In this document: positions 23,433-33,919 of the stretch, piece by piece
Numbering within the stretch: the first letter of the stretch is position 1
Layout: each line of letters starts with the position of its first letter
Assembly: GCA_031772625.1 (NCBI GenBank)
Contig: CM062816.1
Span: 1,665,149,385 to 1,665,213,384, forward strand
Length of the DNA stretch: 64,000 nt
DNA from: Pinus tabuliformis
Taxonomy: Eukaryota; Streptophyta; Pinopsida; Pinales; Pinaceae
Direction of reading: 5' to 3'
Program-made: the position numbers and the translations under genes
The notes under the pieces: model-generated
The model's input: the letters and a program-made list of their open reading frames with translations, nothing else
Told to the model about the DNA's origin: nothing
The model's database searches: none

Positions 23433-24852
23433 TAATTTAATTTAATTTCTCGGATGCGGGTGATTGATAGGCATAGAGGTACGATGGAGGCACGCAAGGT
23501 GGGCAAGTGGCAGCCCAACTGCGTCAGGTGTAAGCGTCATGGGCTGGAAAGCTGGCCTCATACAAACTCATTAATGGCAACATTAACACTGCCTTCCCTG
23601 CTTCTGGTTATTGGCGCGCTGGCGCTCAGTTTAATCCTCATTGCTACTATTCCAACGCATGCATTCGGCTCCATCAAGCTTGCAGTCCCGGGCGACTCTC
23701 CGAGCGATAGCTCGTTCACCTGCTTCCCGTCGGCTCTGGTGCATGCTAAGAGTTCTTCCCTGTTGGTCTGTCATTGCCGGGCTATATGCGCCTTCACCAT
23801 CTCCGGCATCCATTCAGCTCCGGTTCCTGATGCTCACCGCTTTTCTCGGGCTCAGTCTTCGGCTCTCTTGGTGCACATGCCCCTCAGTCGTTTCTCCACC
23901 CTCCCTCCTCTGTTTATCAGTCCCCATCCCATAAAAATGCCAAGAGAAAGGCTGAGAATGGTAAGCACGCGTGGCGGTTCATGTGGTCGAGCCACCCACC
24001 AGCACTCCTCCACCACTCTGGACCCCTCTGAGGATGCGTCGGTCTTTCCAGCCACAAGAAGTGGCAGGGTTAGGGGAAGGGGGCAAGCTAGAGGCGGAGC
24101 CTGTATGCATCACGCACATCCCACAGCCTGCTTCCACATTCCTTGTTCTCTGGAAAATTCCTCCTTCATCGTCTCTGTGACAATCAAAAAGTGTGAGAAT
24201 ACCATGGGTTCGGGAGCAGTTCAACATGGGGTTACTGCGGAACAAAGGTTGGCAAGTCAAATTGCCACCCCGTGCCATGTCACCGGAGGCATGCCTACTA
24301 TGAACTCTGAAGCCAATGTTGGCCCAGGCGAACCTATAAGAGGCGAGTCTTCAAGCTCTGCGGTCCATTCTTCTGACTCCATGGACTCAGGTCAATTTGG
24401 GTGCTGAATTTTGGAAGAACAACCGTCAACCTCAGATGAAGATTGAACCAGTCAACACCTCTGGTTTTTTGGTTCTGCCTCTGAAGACGAAGCTCACCTC
24501 CTTTTCGATTCACAGTGTTCATGCCTGTTTCAGGCTTTGTCTATGATACAGGTCGGGGTCTGTTTATGTTTCTGTTTATGTAAAAATCTGTCCTTGAAAC
24601 AACAGTGTTTTACTCAGTTCGGTATCACTATATGGGTCAGTTTTTTGAGTCTTTCTGAAATGTTCAATGTTCCTTGAAACTAATTTCTCTGATGTAAGTC
24701 ATTTTTCTGGTTCCACAGTGAGGATGCCAACTTTTTTTTGCTCTATGCCAACTTCATGGCATGAATTCTCGAGGCAGTGGCCTCGCTGTAACTTTTTTGT
24801 ATGAATATAAGAGTAGACTAATTGAGAAAAAAAAAATTAATTTAATTTAATT
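23433..24852 (+). mobile_element. 5'-truncated LINE copy with poly(A) and probable 15-bp TSD
   Basis: The body 23449-24836 is far richer in GC than its flanks. It begins CTCGGATGCGGGTGATT, matching 33256-33270, which is the extreme end of ORF2 in the LINE at 27217. It ends in an A run at 24827-24836. TAATTTAATTTAATT at 23433-23447 and 24838-24852 flanks it as a candidate TSD; in such AT-rich DNA this is suggestive, not proof. Only the last four codons of ORF2 (DAGD then stop), the following open frame and the 3' tail are present. The 3' region is only distantly similar to that of the other LINE, so this is a related family. Confidence 0.7.
23454..24407 (+). CDS. Uninterrupted 317-codon frame in the 3' region of the truncated LINE (candidate third ORF)
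   Basis: Starts MRVIDRH, with the ATG overlapping the ORF2 stop in the pattern ATGCGGGTGATTGA, and ends at TGA 24405-24407. A hydrophobic segment near residues 41-68 (LMATLTLPSLLLVIGALALS) could be a membrane segment or signal anchor. Residues around 200-215 are Arg/Gly-rich (SGRVRGRGQARGG), and the C-terminus is Ser/Gly/Glu-rich. The related LINE at 27217 has a frame starting with the same MRVI at the same place. A local resemblance (FH..CSLENSSFIVSVTI versus FRFHSTLNRPDIIATITV) occurs in the same relative region. No known domain recognised. Overlapping frames on both strands exist because the region is GC-rich, so chance openness cannot be excluded. Confidence 0.4.
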   Translation: MRVIDRHRGTMEARKVGKWQPNCVRCKRHGLESWPHTNSLMATLTLPSLLLVIGALALSLILIATIPTHAFGSIKLAVPGDSPSDSSFTCFPSALVHAKSSSLLVCHCRAICAFTISGIHSAPVPDAHRFSRAQSSALLVHMPLSRFSTLPPLFISPHPIKMPRERLRMVSTRGGSCGRATHQHSSTTLDPSEDASVFPATRSGRVRGRGQARGGACMHHAHPTACFHIPCSLENSSFIVSVTIKKCENTMGSGAVQHGVTAEQRLASQIATPCHVTGGMPTMNSEANVGPGEPIRGESSSSAVHSSDSMDSGQFGC

Positions 24853-25600
24853 CAGTTCAATATTATCATATTTGGTGATTTAATTAGGGTTTTGAATTTT
24901 AATTTAATAATTATTAAATAAAAATTATATATAATAATAATGAATGTTATAATATAATTTAATGCTATATATAATATCTTTATCAATTGAAATGTTAATT
25001 GGCACAATAATATATTAATCAATATATTAATATATAAGTATTTTAATAGAATATTAATTAAAATATTTTTAATTTAATAATTATTAAATAAATGTTATAT
25101 ATAATCATTTAATTTGACCAATATAAATCCATTTTAAATACAGATCTAATATGAGTTGAGACGATCCAATTTCTTCAGGCGCAATTTTTATATATCGACA
25201 TTATTTAAATATTTTGTACAACTATTTATTTTTCTATTTTTTTTATTTTTATTTGGGCGGACATGAGAAAATTTTCAACTTTGATGATTGACGGAGAGGG
25301 TTACACATCATACTGGATAGTTGAATGAGTCTCTTAGATCAATAAATGTTATAATTTAGTAAGAAAATTTAATTTAGTTTTATATATAATATTTTTGTGA
25401 ATTGAAATATTAAGTACCATAAAATAATATATTAATATATAAATATTTTAATTAAAATGTTAATTCATTAACAATTAATTTATCAATATAATATTATTTC
25501 CTTACTATATAATTTATATACTAATATTTAACTTAAATGCCAAAATAGATTAATTTAACATGAATGCCAATATATATTAATCTATAAATTAACACATGTT
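24853..25600. other. AT-rich unannotated sequence
   Basis: Dominated by TTTAATAATTATTAAATAAA and ATATTAATATATAA motifs. No open frame or element end is recognisable. Confidence 0.5.
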
Positions 25601-25790
25601 AATCATGGTTGACCATTTTTGACATCGTCAACTATAGTCAACATGGGCATCATAGTCAATGATAGTTAACATGAAAACCATGGTGAATTACGCCTACCTC
25701 AAGAATCATAGTCTATCCATAAGTCACCTATAGCGAACCATAGTAGATGGTCATGGTTCACCATGGAGGCCTATAGTTGATGGCGAGGGT
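25600..25790. repeat. Degenerate short repeat with CATAGTCAACATGG-like units
   Basis: Motifs GTCAAC, TTGACC, ATGGTGAA and CATAGT recur about every 15-25 bp (for example GGTTGACCATTTTTGACATC, ATAGTCAACATGGGCATC). They include several TTGAC cores, but the context is a decayed minisatellite, not a promoter. Confidence 0.5.
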
Positions 25791-25799
25791 TAATAATAT

Positions 25800-27216
25800 T
25801 ATTCGTCAGGTTTATAATATTAATCCCAGGGTTTAATATATTAAACTAAGGATTTACAATATTAGGATTTCTAATAATAATCTTAGGTTTTGTTATATTG
25901 AATTTCATAATGTTAGTGTTTTTTATTAGGGTTTAACATTGTCACATTAGAATGGTACAAAATCTATCCAACTTCACATTGCAATAAACAATGTCTCAAT
26001 GAAACAATCAATCTAATTATCATCGTCACAATGTTACATTACATTGCCATTTATTCAACATCACATTGCGACATTACAAAATTAAGGTCTAATATTAGGG
26101 TTCATAATATTTGGTTTTTAATATTATGGTTTAATATTAGGTTTATAATTTATTATAGTGGAGTTTAATAGTAGGGTTTATAATAGTTATCTTAGGGTTT
26201 ATTATGTTAGGTTTTATAATGTTAAAGTTTAATACTATGATGTTGGAATGGTACAAACATTTATCCAATGCCACATTATGAACAACATTGTATCAATATG
26301 ACAATCATTGTCGCAAATTCACATTACATTGCAATTTATTCAACATCAAAATGCTACATTACAATTACAAAACTAGGGTTTAATATTGGGTTTATGATAT
26401 TAGGGATTTTTAATATTGTGTTTATAATATTAAGGTTTAATATTGGGTTTATATGAAAGGTTAATATTAGGTTGATTGTCTCATTGTGACAATAAAATTG
26501 ACAATAATTGTCACGACGTTACGTTACATTACAATTTATTCAACATCACATTCTGACGTTACAAAATTGAGGTTTAATAGGAGTGTTCATAATATTAGGG
26601 TTTTTAATATTGGGCTTATAATATTAGGGTTTAATATTGTGATATTGGAATGGTACAAAAATATATTCAAGATCACATAATGACAAACATTCTCTCAATA
26701 CAACAATCAATCTCACAACCATTGTCACAATGTTACATTAGATTGTAATTTATTCAACATCACATTGTTACATCACAAAGTCAAGGTTTAATAATAAGTT
26801 TATGATATTGGGGTCGTTTAATATTGGGTTTATAATATGAATGTTTAATATTTGGTTTATAATTTACAATATTAGGGTTTATAATATTATTTTTATGGTT
26901 ATATTCTAAGATTTTAATATTGACACCTGCAGTTTATAATATTAATCTTAGGTTTAATATTCCTGGGGTTTAATTTTAATCCCTTAGGTTTATTAACCAA
27001 TTGCAATTATAATATTATTAATCACTTAGATTTTATAATATTAATAATCCCTTCGAATTATAATGTTAATCATTAAGATGTATAATAATATATTAGGGTT
27101 TATAATCTTGCGATTTTTAATATTAATCTTAGGTTAGATATATTAATCTTAGGGTTTAATACTAATCCCATGGTTTAATATTAATCCCTTAGGCTTATAA
27201 TATTAATCCTTTGGGT
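25800..27216. repeat. Satellite-like array, left part (TTTATAATATTAGGG/TTAATCCC type)
   Basis: Degenerate units such as AGGGTTTATAATATTAATCC fill the interval. Superimposed are longer units carrying GAATGGTACAAA and TTATTCAACATCACATTG, with TTATTCAACA near 26051, 26335, 26536 and 26750 (spacing about 200-285 bp). The plus frames 26268-26456 and 26486-26680 are repeat products (NIGFMILGIFNI). The same array resumes at 34738 after the LINE. It is not true telomere repeat, although TTAGGGTTT occurs often. Confidence 0.8.
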
Positions 27217-27659
27217 GAGGTATCTTAGTGAAAAAATGGATTAGAGTAGTGAACTATGGCTGATTAGGGTTTTGTCAGGCCCTGAAACGGTAGACCTGCT
27301 CAGACCATGGTGCATCTGCAATAGGTTTTTTGCACCACTAGCAATAGCACACGACAACGAATATCACACTCTTTATGGATTACCTTCCGGGGGGGGACTC
27401 AGAGCCAGCCCCCAGCGATCATAGAGAACCTCAGACTCAGAATGGAAATGAAGGGACATCTGCATTGGATCAGACTACCATTAGGACAAAGCAAGCAAAT
27501 TAGATCAACCACGGCAAACAAAAAAGGCCACAGGAAGCAATGAAAACAAACCAGAATACGCAGATAGATAATGCAGGAAACGATGAGGTTCTTAAAGAAA
27601 CATCGGCAACTTGCAAACCTGTTGCAACAGAAAGACAAAAGATTGAGTTACCAAGTCAA

Positions 27660-28861
27660 AGGATAAACACCCAAATCTAGTTCATGAGGGATCATGCTTT
27701 AATCAGGAAATTTATTGGCTTCTAGCCCATGGAGAAAGCCTTGTAGGGATGGATTGCAGCCAAATGGAAACCAAAAGGGCACATCACCCTGCAGTTGGGA
27801 CCAAAAGGTTTCTTCACGGCGGTCTTTAACTGTATAGAAGACTAGAATAGGGTCATCGATGGTGGACCTTATTTCTTCAATGTTGCTAGTCTGTACTTGA
27901 GAGACTGGATTGAAAGATTCAACCCGAACAAAGAGGATCTAAGCTGGGCACCAGTATGGATACATCTATACTCCCTTCCTCTGGAGTATTGGGATGAAGA
28001 CTCACTGAAAGACATTGGAAATGGCTTGGGGGAGTTCATAAAAATTGCGGAAGAGACAAAACTCAGAAGATACACTTCTTATGCCCGCATTTGTGTCTAT
28101 ATGCATCTAAGCAAAGCTCTTCCGGATACGGTAAGTCTTTATCATGATGATTTTGAGTGGATTCAGTCAATAGATTATGAACATGTCCCATTCAGATGTA
28201 GAAAATGTCATGCCCATGGCCATCTCTTTCGTGATTGCCCGCTAAATGTAAAACCCCCAACTTATACCTCCTTAGAGAAACCTGATTCTGAAGGATTCAC
28301 CAAGGTAAACAATCGAAAAAAGAATCACAAAAAACCTGCATCATACCCTAAAAATCCTCCCGCCAATACCTCAATGCCCTCTACTAGCAACAACTTCGAC
28401 ATTTTAGCTCAACCTACATCGCTAGACTCTGAGTCCCCCTTGCCCTCCATAGAGCCACTTAAATCGCCTATAAATTTAATCCCAAAGACTCAAAGCATGC
28501 TCAAAAGCCCTCGCAAACCAAATAATTCACCACCCCCATTCCCAATATGATTCCAGTCTGGAAACCTCATGGTATGGACATTGACATCTTTCAACAAGAA
28601 CCCAATGCTTCTACGGATGATTTGGTGGAAAGTAGTGAGCCCAAGCATATGGAAGAAGAGCCTGAAAGTATAGACATAGGAGATCTAGACATATTTAGCC
28701 TAGAGAAAGCTTGTAAGAAAAAAGAATTTGACAAAATCCCAGAAAAACAGCTTGAATGTTTGGAAGTTATTCTTTCCAGAGCACATCAGCAAAGATCTCT
28801 AGGTATTCAACCAGGGAGTCAATGGGATGGGAAAAATATTCCTAAAGACACCAAGAAATGA
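27660..28861 (+). pseudogene. LINE ORF1 (DUF4283-like nucleic-acid-binding protein with CCHC zinc knuckle)
   Basis: From about 27700 the frame reads KWKPKGHITLQLGPKGFF and VIDGGPYFFNVASLYLRDWI, the DUF4283 region typical of plant LINE ORF1. A single knuckle follows: FRCRKCHAHGHLFRDCP at 28191-28241, pattern C-x2-C-x4-H-x4-C. A Pro/Ser-rich segment comes next, then an acidic tail (IDIGDLDIFSLEKACKKK). Stops at 27723, 27744 and 27843 (all TAG) break the N-terminal part. At 28547 the frame ends in ATGA: the TGA stop overlaps an ATG in another frame that carries on with the expected C-terminal tail to 28861. This is a one-step frameshift in an old ORF1 rather than a second gene. The protein would coat LINE RNA. 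Confidence 0.85.
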
Positions 28862-28976
28862 GGGAGAAAAACAGAACTACAAAGAACCATTTGCATTAGG
28901 GAAATGTTGGTGGAATCAGGAAGATATTCCAAGCTAACAAAGTATTATAGTCCCCTCCCCAATACTGAATTACGAA

Positions 28977-29766
28977 GATCGCATCTTGGAATATAAGAGG
29001 GTTAAATAGCCCTGGGAAGTATAGAATGATAAAAAAAATATGATACAGCAAGAGAAACCTGAATTTTTCTCCATGCAAGAGACAAAATGTAATACTACCA
29101 CACTTGGCCAAACTCTCTCTAAAGCTTGTCCAGTTAGCCAAACAATTGCAGTGGACACCTTGGGAGCCTCAGAAGGACTAGCAATTGCATGGGATGAATG
29201 CGCTATCACGCTTACTAACATCCATGTGAGTCATCATTTCATTCAAGCCACCTTCCATATTACAGGGACCAATGTACATGGTCATCTCACCAATGTCTAC
29301 GTTTCCCAGGAAGTAGTGAATAAGTTAGCAATATTGAATACGTTAACTTTTCTCAACTCCACCAGAATACATCTGCTCTGGATAACAGGAGGAGACTTCA
29401 ACATGATTACTAAACTAGAGGAAAAAAGTGGAGGCAGAACCAAACTGGATAGTGAAAGTACCCACTTAAATAATTTCATACAAAACAACTAGCTTATTGA
29501 TATGCCATTCAATAATGGTATCTACACATGGAATAATAGAAGAGCAGGTACCCAATAGATTGCCTCCCGACTTGATAGATTCCTGCTTTCAGACAATGCC
29601 ATCCATCTTGGAGGAGATCTTTCCGCCTCGATCTTAGCTCTCTCCGGTTCAGATTATTGACCCATCTTGCTTCAATGGCAAGGACGTGGGAACACCACTC
29701 AAAGACCCTTCCGCTTTGAATCCTTCTGGCTAATGCATCCAAGCTTCCTTAATCTGGTCCATTCAG
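28977..29766 (+). pseudogene. LINE ORF2, apurinic-type endonuclease domain
   Basis: Motifs in order: IASWNIRGLNSPGK (28980), FFSMQETKC with the catalytic Glu (29064), GGDFNMI with the Asp/Asn pair (29391), IYTWNNRR (29520), IASRLDRFLLS (29560) and SDY.PI in place of SDHxPI (29650). This domain nicks the target strand to start target-primed reverse transcription. Defects: a frameshift in the A run near 29032-29039, TAG at 29490 and 29556, TGA at 29659, and His replaced by Tyr in the SDH motif. The downstream frame continues into RT after 29766 through a helical, Lys/Gln-rich linker (29768-30151). Confidence 0.9.
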
Positions 29767-30299
29767 TGTGGAAATGCTTCAGTCCCATAGAAGGAAAAAA
29801 ATGTTCCAACTCCAACAAAAACTCAAAAATCTCAAAAAGAATATCAAGCAGTGGAACCAACTAACCTTTCGAAATATCATTCAAGCTCAAAATGCTTTAT
29901 CTTGGGAAATGAAAAGAATCGAGCAGACAATAATTATTGAAGGAAGAACTGAAGCCCTCTTAGAGCAGGAAAATCTTCTCCAGAATCAGATTGTAGAAAG
30001 AGAAAAGCAAGAGGAGATACTCTGGAAACAAAAATCTAGAGTCAGATGGCTAAAGGAGGGAGAGCGGAATACAAAATTTTTCCACCGCACCACCATACAG
30101 AGAAGAATGCAAAACAATATCACTCATATTCAGAATCAACAAGGAGAATGATTGGAAAAACACAAGGATATTGAAAAATAGCTCCTTACATATTTCAAGA
30201 AAGTGCATCAAGAACCACAAGTCAACTAACAACCAACTATAGAAAAGATTATCTAGAACATCTCGAGAATTATAACAGAAGAACATAATCAACTACTCC

Positions 30300-31743
30300 T
30301 TCATTCGATATCTTTACAGGAAGTCGAATCAGCAATGCAACAACTCAAGGAAGGAAAAGCACCTAGTCTAGATGGTTTTACCTCAAACTTCTTTCATAAC
30401 TTCTAGGATCTCATTAAAGAGGAAGTCTGGCAGGTAGTAGAAGAATCTCGGACTCTTTGCTGGATGCTTCCCTCTCTGAATGTGACTTTTATTGCTCTCA
30501 TCCCCAAAGAAGAGCAATCTATAACACTAGACAAATTCAGGCCTATAAATCTCTGTAATGTTATATAAAAAGTCATATCTAATGTTATCACTTCTCGCCT
30601 GAAGCCGCTGCTACCCGTGCTCATCTCGCCAAACAATTAGGATATGTGGAAGGGAGACAAATCATAGATGGCATCATTCTCACCCATGAGATCATACACT
30701 CCTTGAAGCATCTCAAAAAAGTAGGTATGCTCCTCAAAATTGACCTTTCAAAAGCATTCGATAAGTTAAGTTGGACTTTCATCCAAAAGATGCTTACAAC
30801 CTTTGGCTTCTCTCCTCAATGGGTTAGATGGGTTATGAGTCTTATTTCCACTACTCTGTTCTCCATTCTTGTCAATGGAATTCCTTCCACCCCCTTTCAT
30901 CCCTCTAGAGGCATCCATCAAGGAGATCCCCTTTCCCCCTTTCTATTTGTCCTAATGGCGGAAGGGCTAGGTCGTATTATCAAAAATGCACTTCAATCAC
31001 AGCAGCTCAGAGGAATCTCCTTCCCCAATACCCTTGCTTTCACTCACCAACAATTTGTGGACGATAATATGTTGTTTGGCCACCCCTTGGTTCAAGAGGC
31101 CCTTAAATTCAAATCCCTTCTGAATAAGTTCTCTGAAGCATTTGGAGCTAGCATTAATAATGACAAATCCCAAATCTTCTTCTTCCATACACCCTCCATC
31201 ACTCAATCATCTATAGCCCGTATTCTTGGTTTCTCGATCGCCTCTCTCCCTTCTAAATATCTGGGTGCCCCCATGACTAATTCTACATTAAAGCACTCCT
31301 CCTGGAAACTGCTCCTAGATAAATTTGAAACTCGCCTTTCCTCCTGGACTTTCAGAGCCCTAAATATGGCTAGTCATCTAGTGTTAGTCAAAGTTGTCCT
31401 ACAATCCATGCCTCTTTATCTTTTCTCTATTTTGGCAGCACCAAAATGGGTGCTTAAGAAAATAAAAAATCTACAGCGAAATTTTTTATGGGGATCCTCG
31501 GGACAAAATAGCAAATGGGCACTGGTCAAATGGGCAATAGTGTGCCTTCCAAAAAAGTCTAGGGGTACTGGCCTCCGAGACCCTCAACATAGCAATGCAG
31601 TTATGGGAGCTAGATTATGGTGGAAATGGCTCTCTGCTCCGCATACACCTTGGGCCATCCTCTGGACTGCCAAATACGCAAACAACCGACCACCAGATGA
31701 GTTAATTCGACTCACAGAAAAGGAAAAAGGATCCTTAATCTAG
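30300..31743 (+). pseudogene. LINE ORF2, reverse transcriptase domain
   Basis: 30300-30640 is out of frame in places but shows IALIPK and FRPINLCNV. The long frame 30646-31743 then holds the palm motifs: GMLLKIDLSKAFDKL (first catalytic Asp), GIHQGDPLSPFLF, and FVDD at 31054-31065, the YxDD-type active site. It is followed by KYLGAPM and the thumb region (LLDKFETRLSSWTFRALNMA, then KWALVKWAIVCLPKKSRGTG). These residues are intact, so the break-up is recent relative to the minus-strand LINE. The frame stops at TAG 31741, where Trp is expected (SLI-W-NA), and continues in frame beyond it. Confidence 0.95.
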
Positions 31744-32685
31744 AATGCGGCCAGTCAACACAAAGCTATAATCCAACAACACAGTTTCTGGGAAATAAGG
31801 GACGACAACAATGCATGCTTTTGGGGTGACTCCTAGCAGCAAAGACCCAAGCTAAGCAACCTGATCAGACCTCACCAAATAGAGGATTGGGAAGAGCCTC
31901 AGATGGATAAAGTCAACCAGTATTGGATGCCTACCCTCAATTAGGGATACAGACAATGGATAAGCGCGGCCCACTTCCTCAGGCAAGGAGTAGAGTCTAT
32001 ACATAAGGAATTGGACACAGAGCTTACCAATCAGAAAATTCATTTTTTCTGACAAGAAGGATATAATACATTGGGGGTATAATTCACGTGGTACCTTTAC
32101 CACTCAAGAGGCATACAAACTACTGATTGGCAATCAAACAGTCAAGGATCCTCTTTGGGATAAAGTATGGTCACCTAATATTTGGCCCAAAGTCTCTACA
32201 TTCCTCTGGTTGTTATGTACAAAAAGAATACGCATTTGGGATAACCTATGGAAAGAAAGCTTCCATGAACGCTTAATATGCTCCAACTGTAAACAACAGG
32301 AAGAGACCATCCAGCACCTCATGAACACATGCAATTTGGAAAATAGACTCTGGGAAAAATCAAGCTTTAGATGTCAAATGAAGGCAGAGTTAAATATGAC
32401 ACTACCAACGCCATTCGTAACTGGCCAACCTCTCTGTACAAGAGAAAACTGCTAAATTCTTTGTGGAAAATCATCCCAGGTCTTCTCATTTGGTTTATAT
32501 GGAAAGAAAGGAATCGTCGCATCTTCAAAGATCAATCTACACCAATAGAGGTCCTATGGAGAAACTTTTGCAATAAACTTCAGGAAACCTTAATGCTCCA
32601 AACTTGGAATGAAGAGGACTTTCCTACCCTTCCAAAGGAGCATAATACATTGACAAATTGGAATCTTCAGATTAACCAAGTATAG
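31744..32685 (+). pseudogene. LINE ORF2, connector and RVT-type zinc-binding domain
   Basis: After TAG stops at 31741, 31834 and 31942, the reading frame shifts. It gives DPLWDKVWSPNIWPKVSTFL and WLLCTKRIRIWDNLWK, then CSNCKQQEETIQHLMNTC (about 32281-32334), the Cys/His cluster of the plant zf-RVT domain. LLIWFIWKERNRRIFK (32483-32530) follows, the usual lead-in to the RNase H linker. At least two frame changes occur near 32100 and 32400. The region joins the RT core to the C-terminal RNase H. Confidence 0.85.
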
Positions 32686-32751
32686 GCGAAACACAGTAAA
32701 TCCTCTTCTCATCACAATACTCCCAGTAAATGGATCCCTCCGACACATAAG

Positions 32752-33273
32752 ATGATTCAATTAAATTTTGATGGGGCCTCCAAAGACAACCTAGGTAGGG
32801 CAGGATATGGAGGAGTATTCAAGGATCACAAAGGCAAACCTCTATTAATTTTCCTGGGCTCAATTGGATTGGATACAAACAATTCTGCTGAGCTAGAGGG
32901 GTCATGGCAAGGGCTTCTCCTAGCTCAAAATCATGGCTTCTTTCCCTTAGTAATAGAAGGTGACTCTCAGATTCTTATCAATATGGCTAAACAGATTCTT
33001 CAGGGGACCCATGCACACAAAGTGGTCAGCAGCTAGAGATTGGCAGAACATTTAGAGCTCATTGAACAATGGCTCACAACTAACAGAGCAATCACTCTCA
33101 AACATATCAGAAGAGAAGGCAACAAAGTGGCCAATCTCCTAGAAAATTTGGGGGTGGACAGTGATTGGACTCTACACAAAGCTTCGTTCAACATAATAAC
33201 CAATGCTTCCCAGCTACAGGAATATAATGAGCTAGTACAAAACAATGCGGCACTCCTGGATGCGGGTGATTAA
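32752..33273 (+). pseudogene. LINE ORF2, C-terminal RNase H domain
   Basis: Reads IQLNFDGASKDNLGRAGYGG (first Asp), TNNSAELEG (Glu), VIEGDSQIL (second Asp) and IRREGNKVANLLEN. In the last motif the family usually has ADxLA, so the fourth acidic residue is Asn here. A TAG at 33034 interrupts the frame where Trp is expected. ORF2 ends with LDAGD and TAA 33271-33273. The domain removes RNA from the RNA-DNA hybrid. Its presence at the ORF2 C-terminus marks a plant L1 subgroup. Confidence 0.9.
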
Positions 33274-33919
33274 TTTGAAATTAATGGAGATTAGACATGA
33301 GGATGGCAGACGACCAAGCCATATGGCCACCCATGTCCCCATCCATATCAATTTATGGCGAGCCACTATTAACCTGCAGGTGCCATTAATCTGGTGCTTA
33401 AGTCGAGAAGCTTGCTGTAGGCTTAAAGCTATGGCTTATGCAAGCATGAACTCATTCACCCCTTCCCCACTAAATTTCTCTTGCCCCGGTGATGTTGCGG
33501 AGCTGAGCTCTTGCATGACAATAGGGAGGTGTTGCTGGCTTCTCAACTATGTTGATTTTGGGAATGGCTTCCATTTCTCCCAAACTGCTCATTGTGCTAT
33601 GAATTCTTCTCATAATAACATTGTTCCTCACTTGAATAGCTCTATCAATTCCAGAGTAATATCTAGCTCACCCTCGGAAATTAGTGCTAACATTATTATC
33701 ATCTCAGCCCACACCTTTAATAGCCAACCTGCCTGGAGAGAAATTCCATGTCTTCACCACTGGTTGCGTAGCAGGAGAGGCAACAGTCGTGGTAGAAACT
33801 TTTGCTCCCATTCATCGCCAAATCTTGAGCCGACGACCCCTTATTTCTCCCCTTCATCTCCTCCATCCAGAGGTCAATTCTCTAGTAGATATCCTGCCAC
33901 CCATAGCGGAAGAGGTTAG
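33260..33919 (+). CDS. Candidate third ORF after ORF2 in the LINE 3' region
   Basis: The ATG at 33260 overlaps the ORF2 stop (ATGCGGGTGATTAA), a stop-start overlap like that of translational coupling. An in-frame upstream ATG exists at 33245. The frame is open to TAG 33917, then stays readable with TAG interruptions to about 34410, ending Ser/Gly/Glu-rich (SSGGVLANGGIPDG). The same MRVI start opens a 317-codon frame in the truncated LINE at 23454. No known domain is recognised. The remaining 3' region (34411-34711) is a normal-looking untranslated tail ending in poly(A). Confidence 0.4.
   Translation: MRVINLKLMEIRHEDGRRPSHMATHVPIHINLWRATINLQVPLIWCLSREACCRLKAMAYASMNSFTPSPLNFSCPGDVAELSSCMTIGRCCWLLNYVDFGNGFHFSQTAHCAMNSSHNNIVPHLNSSINSRVISSSPSEISANIIIISAHTFNSQPAWREIPCLHHWLRSRRGNSRGRNFCSHSSPNLEPTTPYFSPSSPPSRGQFSSRYPATHSGRG

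Noticed and set aside
25860..26640. Interstitial telomere repeat (TTTAGGG)n
   Set aside because: TTAGGGTTT occurs repeatedly but never as tandem 7-bp units; it is part of a longer AT-rich repeat.
28547..28861. A separate ORF starting at ATGA after LINE ORF1
   Set aside because: It encodes the expected acidic C-terminal tail of ORF1, so a frameshift explains it better than a new gene.
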